Shown here: positions 62,501 through 64,000 of the stretch, one piece after another
Position numbering within the stretch: position 1 is the stretch's first letter
Layout of the letters: each line of letters begins with the position of its first letter
Assembly (NCBI GenBank): GCA_016716705.1
Contig: JADJVF010000019.1
Coordinates: 1-64,000 of the forward strand
Origin: Holophagales bacterium
GTDB taxonomy: Bacteria > Acidobacteriota > Thermoanaerobaculia > UBA5066
DNA: 64,000 bases
Direction: 5' to 3'
The notes under the pieces: generated by a model
Told to the model about the DNA's origin: nothing
Databases searched by the model: none
Seen by the model: only the letters and a program-made list of their open reading frames with translations
Program-made: the position numbers and the translations under genes

Positions 62501-64000
62501 GAGACGGACGAGCTCCGCGACCGGGCCGAGCAGGCGCTGCGCGCCGAGCGCGGGCTTTTCGTGGGCGGTCCCACGGTGGTCTTCAACTGGAAGGCCCGGG
62601 AGGGCTGGCCGGTCGAGTACGTGTCGCCCAACGTGAAGGAGCAGCTCGGGTACACCCCGGAGGACTTCACCAGCGGACGGGTCCTTTACGCCGGGATCGT
62701 GCACCCGGACGACCTCGCGCGCGTCGGCGCCGAGGTGTCCGCCTTCAGCGAGCAGGGCGTGCCCTCGTTCGAGCAGACATATCGCGTTCGCCGTGCCGAC
62801 GGCCGTTATCGCTGGATCCACGACTTCACGACGGTTCTGCAGGGGACGGGACGGGACGATCACCCACTACCACGGATACGTTCTGGACATCACCGATCGC
62901 CGAAAGGCCGAGGACGCGCTGCGCGAGAGCGAGGAGCGGTATCGCCTCATCGCCGAGAACACCGCCGACACGATCACCGTCATGGATCTCGACCTTCGTC
63001 TCACGTACGTCAGCCCGTCTGTCCTGAAGCATCGTGGCTACACGGCCGAAGAGGTGCTGGAGCAGTCGTTGGAGCAGATCATGACGCCGGCGTCGTTGCA
63101 GGCGGTCTCGAGACTGCTGGACGAGCAGTTGGCCCTCGAGGCGAGCGGAGGAGCGGACGCGTCGAGATTCGTGTCCATAGAGCTGGAGGAGTACTGCAAG
63201 GACGCGTCCACGATCTGGGTCGAGGCCGTGGTCTCGTTCGTGAAGGACGATGCGCTCAGGCCGACCGGAATCCTCGCCGTCACGAGGGACATCACGAAGC
63301 GGAAGATGGCGGACCAGCGGCTGATCGAAAGCGAACAGCAGTACCGCTCTCTGGCGGACAGCTCCCCCGATAACATCATCCGCTACGACGCCGACGGCCG
63401 CATGGTCTACGTCAACTCGAACCATGGACGGACCGTGGATTTCGACCTCGGCTCGCGTCTCGGGTCGGACTCCGGCGGAGGGCCCCCGCCTTCCCGGACT
63501 CCAGCCCTACCTCACGAAGCTGCAGACGGGTGATCCTGTCGGGTGATTCCGACGAGCTGGAGGTCGCCGTCCCGACCCCCGCGGGCGAGCTGCGTACGCA
63601 CAGCATTCGTTTCGTCGCCGAACGGAACAACGACGGGCGGATCGTCGGCGCGCTGGCGTTCGGTCGCGACATCACCGAGCGGAAGGAGGCGGCCCGCGAG
63701 AAGCAGAGGTACCTCGTGCAGCTGCGCCAGAACCTCGAGGATGCCGTCGCGGCGATCGCGGCCACGGTCGAGGCGCGCGACCCCTACACGGCCGGCCACC
63801 AGAAGCGCGTGGCCGCGCTCGCCGCCGAGATGGCGAGGGAGCTGGGGCTCGACGAGGAAGCCGTGCAGGGGATCCACCTCGCCGGGACCATCCACGACCT
63901 CGGCAAGATCAAGATCCCTGCCGAAATCCTCGCCAGGCCCGGCGGACTCTCCGCTCTGGAGGAACGGCTCATCCGGATTCACCCGGAAGCCGGATGGGAG
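59525..64000 (+). CDS. Second PAS/GAF sensor HD-GYP protein (3' end off window, three frameshifts)
   Basis: At least 1490 residues, starting at ATG 59525 behind GAAGGAAGG. GAF-like domain at 1-180, PAS at about 225-345 (YRYVAFNRSHALAMRALYG), GAF at about 350-520, PAS at about 525-660 (VVASNRKAQELLGLSEDQL), GAF at 665-830 (IGFLHRVSEDQKAVSLTNWN), GAF at about 850-1000, further PAS domains (VKEQLGYTPEDFTSGRV; YVSPSVLKHRGYTAEEVL), and HD-GYP beginning ARDPYTAGHQKRVAALA, with TIHDLGKIKIPAEILARPG near residue 1455. The GYP motif would lie beyond the edge. The frame slips +1 near 62850, 63458 and 63528. The HD-GYP part is nearly identical to that of the preceding gene, which implies recent duplication of the output domain with different sensors. 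Confidence 0.85.

Noticed and set aside
59252..62863. 1200-codon open frame on the minus strand under the second HD-GYP gene
   Set aside because: The plus strand holds recognisable PAS and GAF domains throughout. The minus frame is low in hydrophobic core residues and rich in Arg/Asp, as expected of a shadow.
1..64000. tRNA, rRNA and CRISPR arrays
   Set aside because: No cloverleaf-like sequence ending in a T-loop GTTCRANYC context and no regularly spaced repeats were seen in the intergenic regions.

Overview
The window is about 70% G+C, with dense genes and strongly G/C-ending codons. The gene content fits a member of the Acidobacteriota, possibly a Thermoanaerobaculia/Holophagae-like lineage: a Ser/Thr kinase carrying an extracytoplasmic beta-propeller-like sensor, a CadC-like winged-helix/WD40 membrane protein, secreted paralogues ending in an FPF..DNRSGD motif, and class I-alpha glutamine synthetase. 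This assignment is inference from gene style; no rRNA or other phylogenetic marker was read.

Layout. 1-2.6 kb: accessory DNA, with an edge-truncated DDE transposase and an AbiEii-type nucleotidyltransferase/winged-helix toxin-antitoxin-like pair. 2.6-4.1 kb: a mechanosensitive channel with a cyclic-nucleotide-binding domain. 4.3-10.4 kb: gltB-gltD glutamate synthase. 10.5-17.2 kb: pepD, a membrane HELGH protein, a DUF4230-like protein, mutL, a rhomboid-like pseudoprotease and a small exported protein. 17.3-19.3 kb: a small membrane protein and an ECF sigma/anti-sigma pair. 19.4-30.1 kb: an exported protein, typA, a ZIP transporter, a Ser/Thr kinase, a CpcT/CpeT-fold protein, pcnB and a large membrane glycosyltransferase-like protein. 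30.1-33.6 kb: a MinD/ParA-like ATPase coupled to a tiny membrane protein, an RmlC-like epimerase, an unknown gene and a universal stress protein. 33.7-37.3 kb: a deaminase-like amidohydrolase, an HD-domain protein and glnA. 37.8-42.6 kb: two tandem exported paralogues divergent from the winged-helix/WD40 gene. 42.7-44.1 kb: an exported RNase-A-fold toxin with a CdiI-like immunity gene, then an exported thioredoxin-like protein. 44.2-48.3 kb: queA and the pyrR-pyrB-pyrC operon. 48.3-64 kb: a signalling island with response regulators, a DUF4388/roadblock protein, two histidine kinases, an NtrC-type activator, a MEDS sensor and two PAS/GAF/HD-GYP proteins.

How the genes work together. GlnA plus GltBD form a complete GS-GOGAT ammonium-assimilation route, although they lie 25 kb apart. 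PyrR-PyrB-PyrC is a pyrimidine-synthesis operon, and PyrR carries a histone-H1-like basic tail. The signalling island combines phosphorelay parts with c-di-GMP turnover. The most distinctive local system is the exported RNase-A-like toxin with its overlapping immunity gene.

Two window-wide properties matter. First, many first genes of transcription units have a TANNNT hexamer only 5-11 nt before the start codon and no Shine-Dalgarno sequence, which suggests widespread leaderless transcription. Second, at least 16 single-base frameshifts interrupt otherwise well-conserved genes (gltB, gltD, mutL, HD-GYP genes and others). This looks like uncorrected long-read indels rather than real decay, so several genes below are given as one locus spanning a frameshift. 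No tRNA, rRNA or CRISPR array was seen. No gene-free stretch exceeds about 300 bases except 37324-37808, which is described in its own entries.
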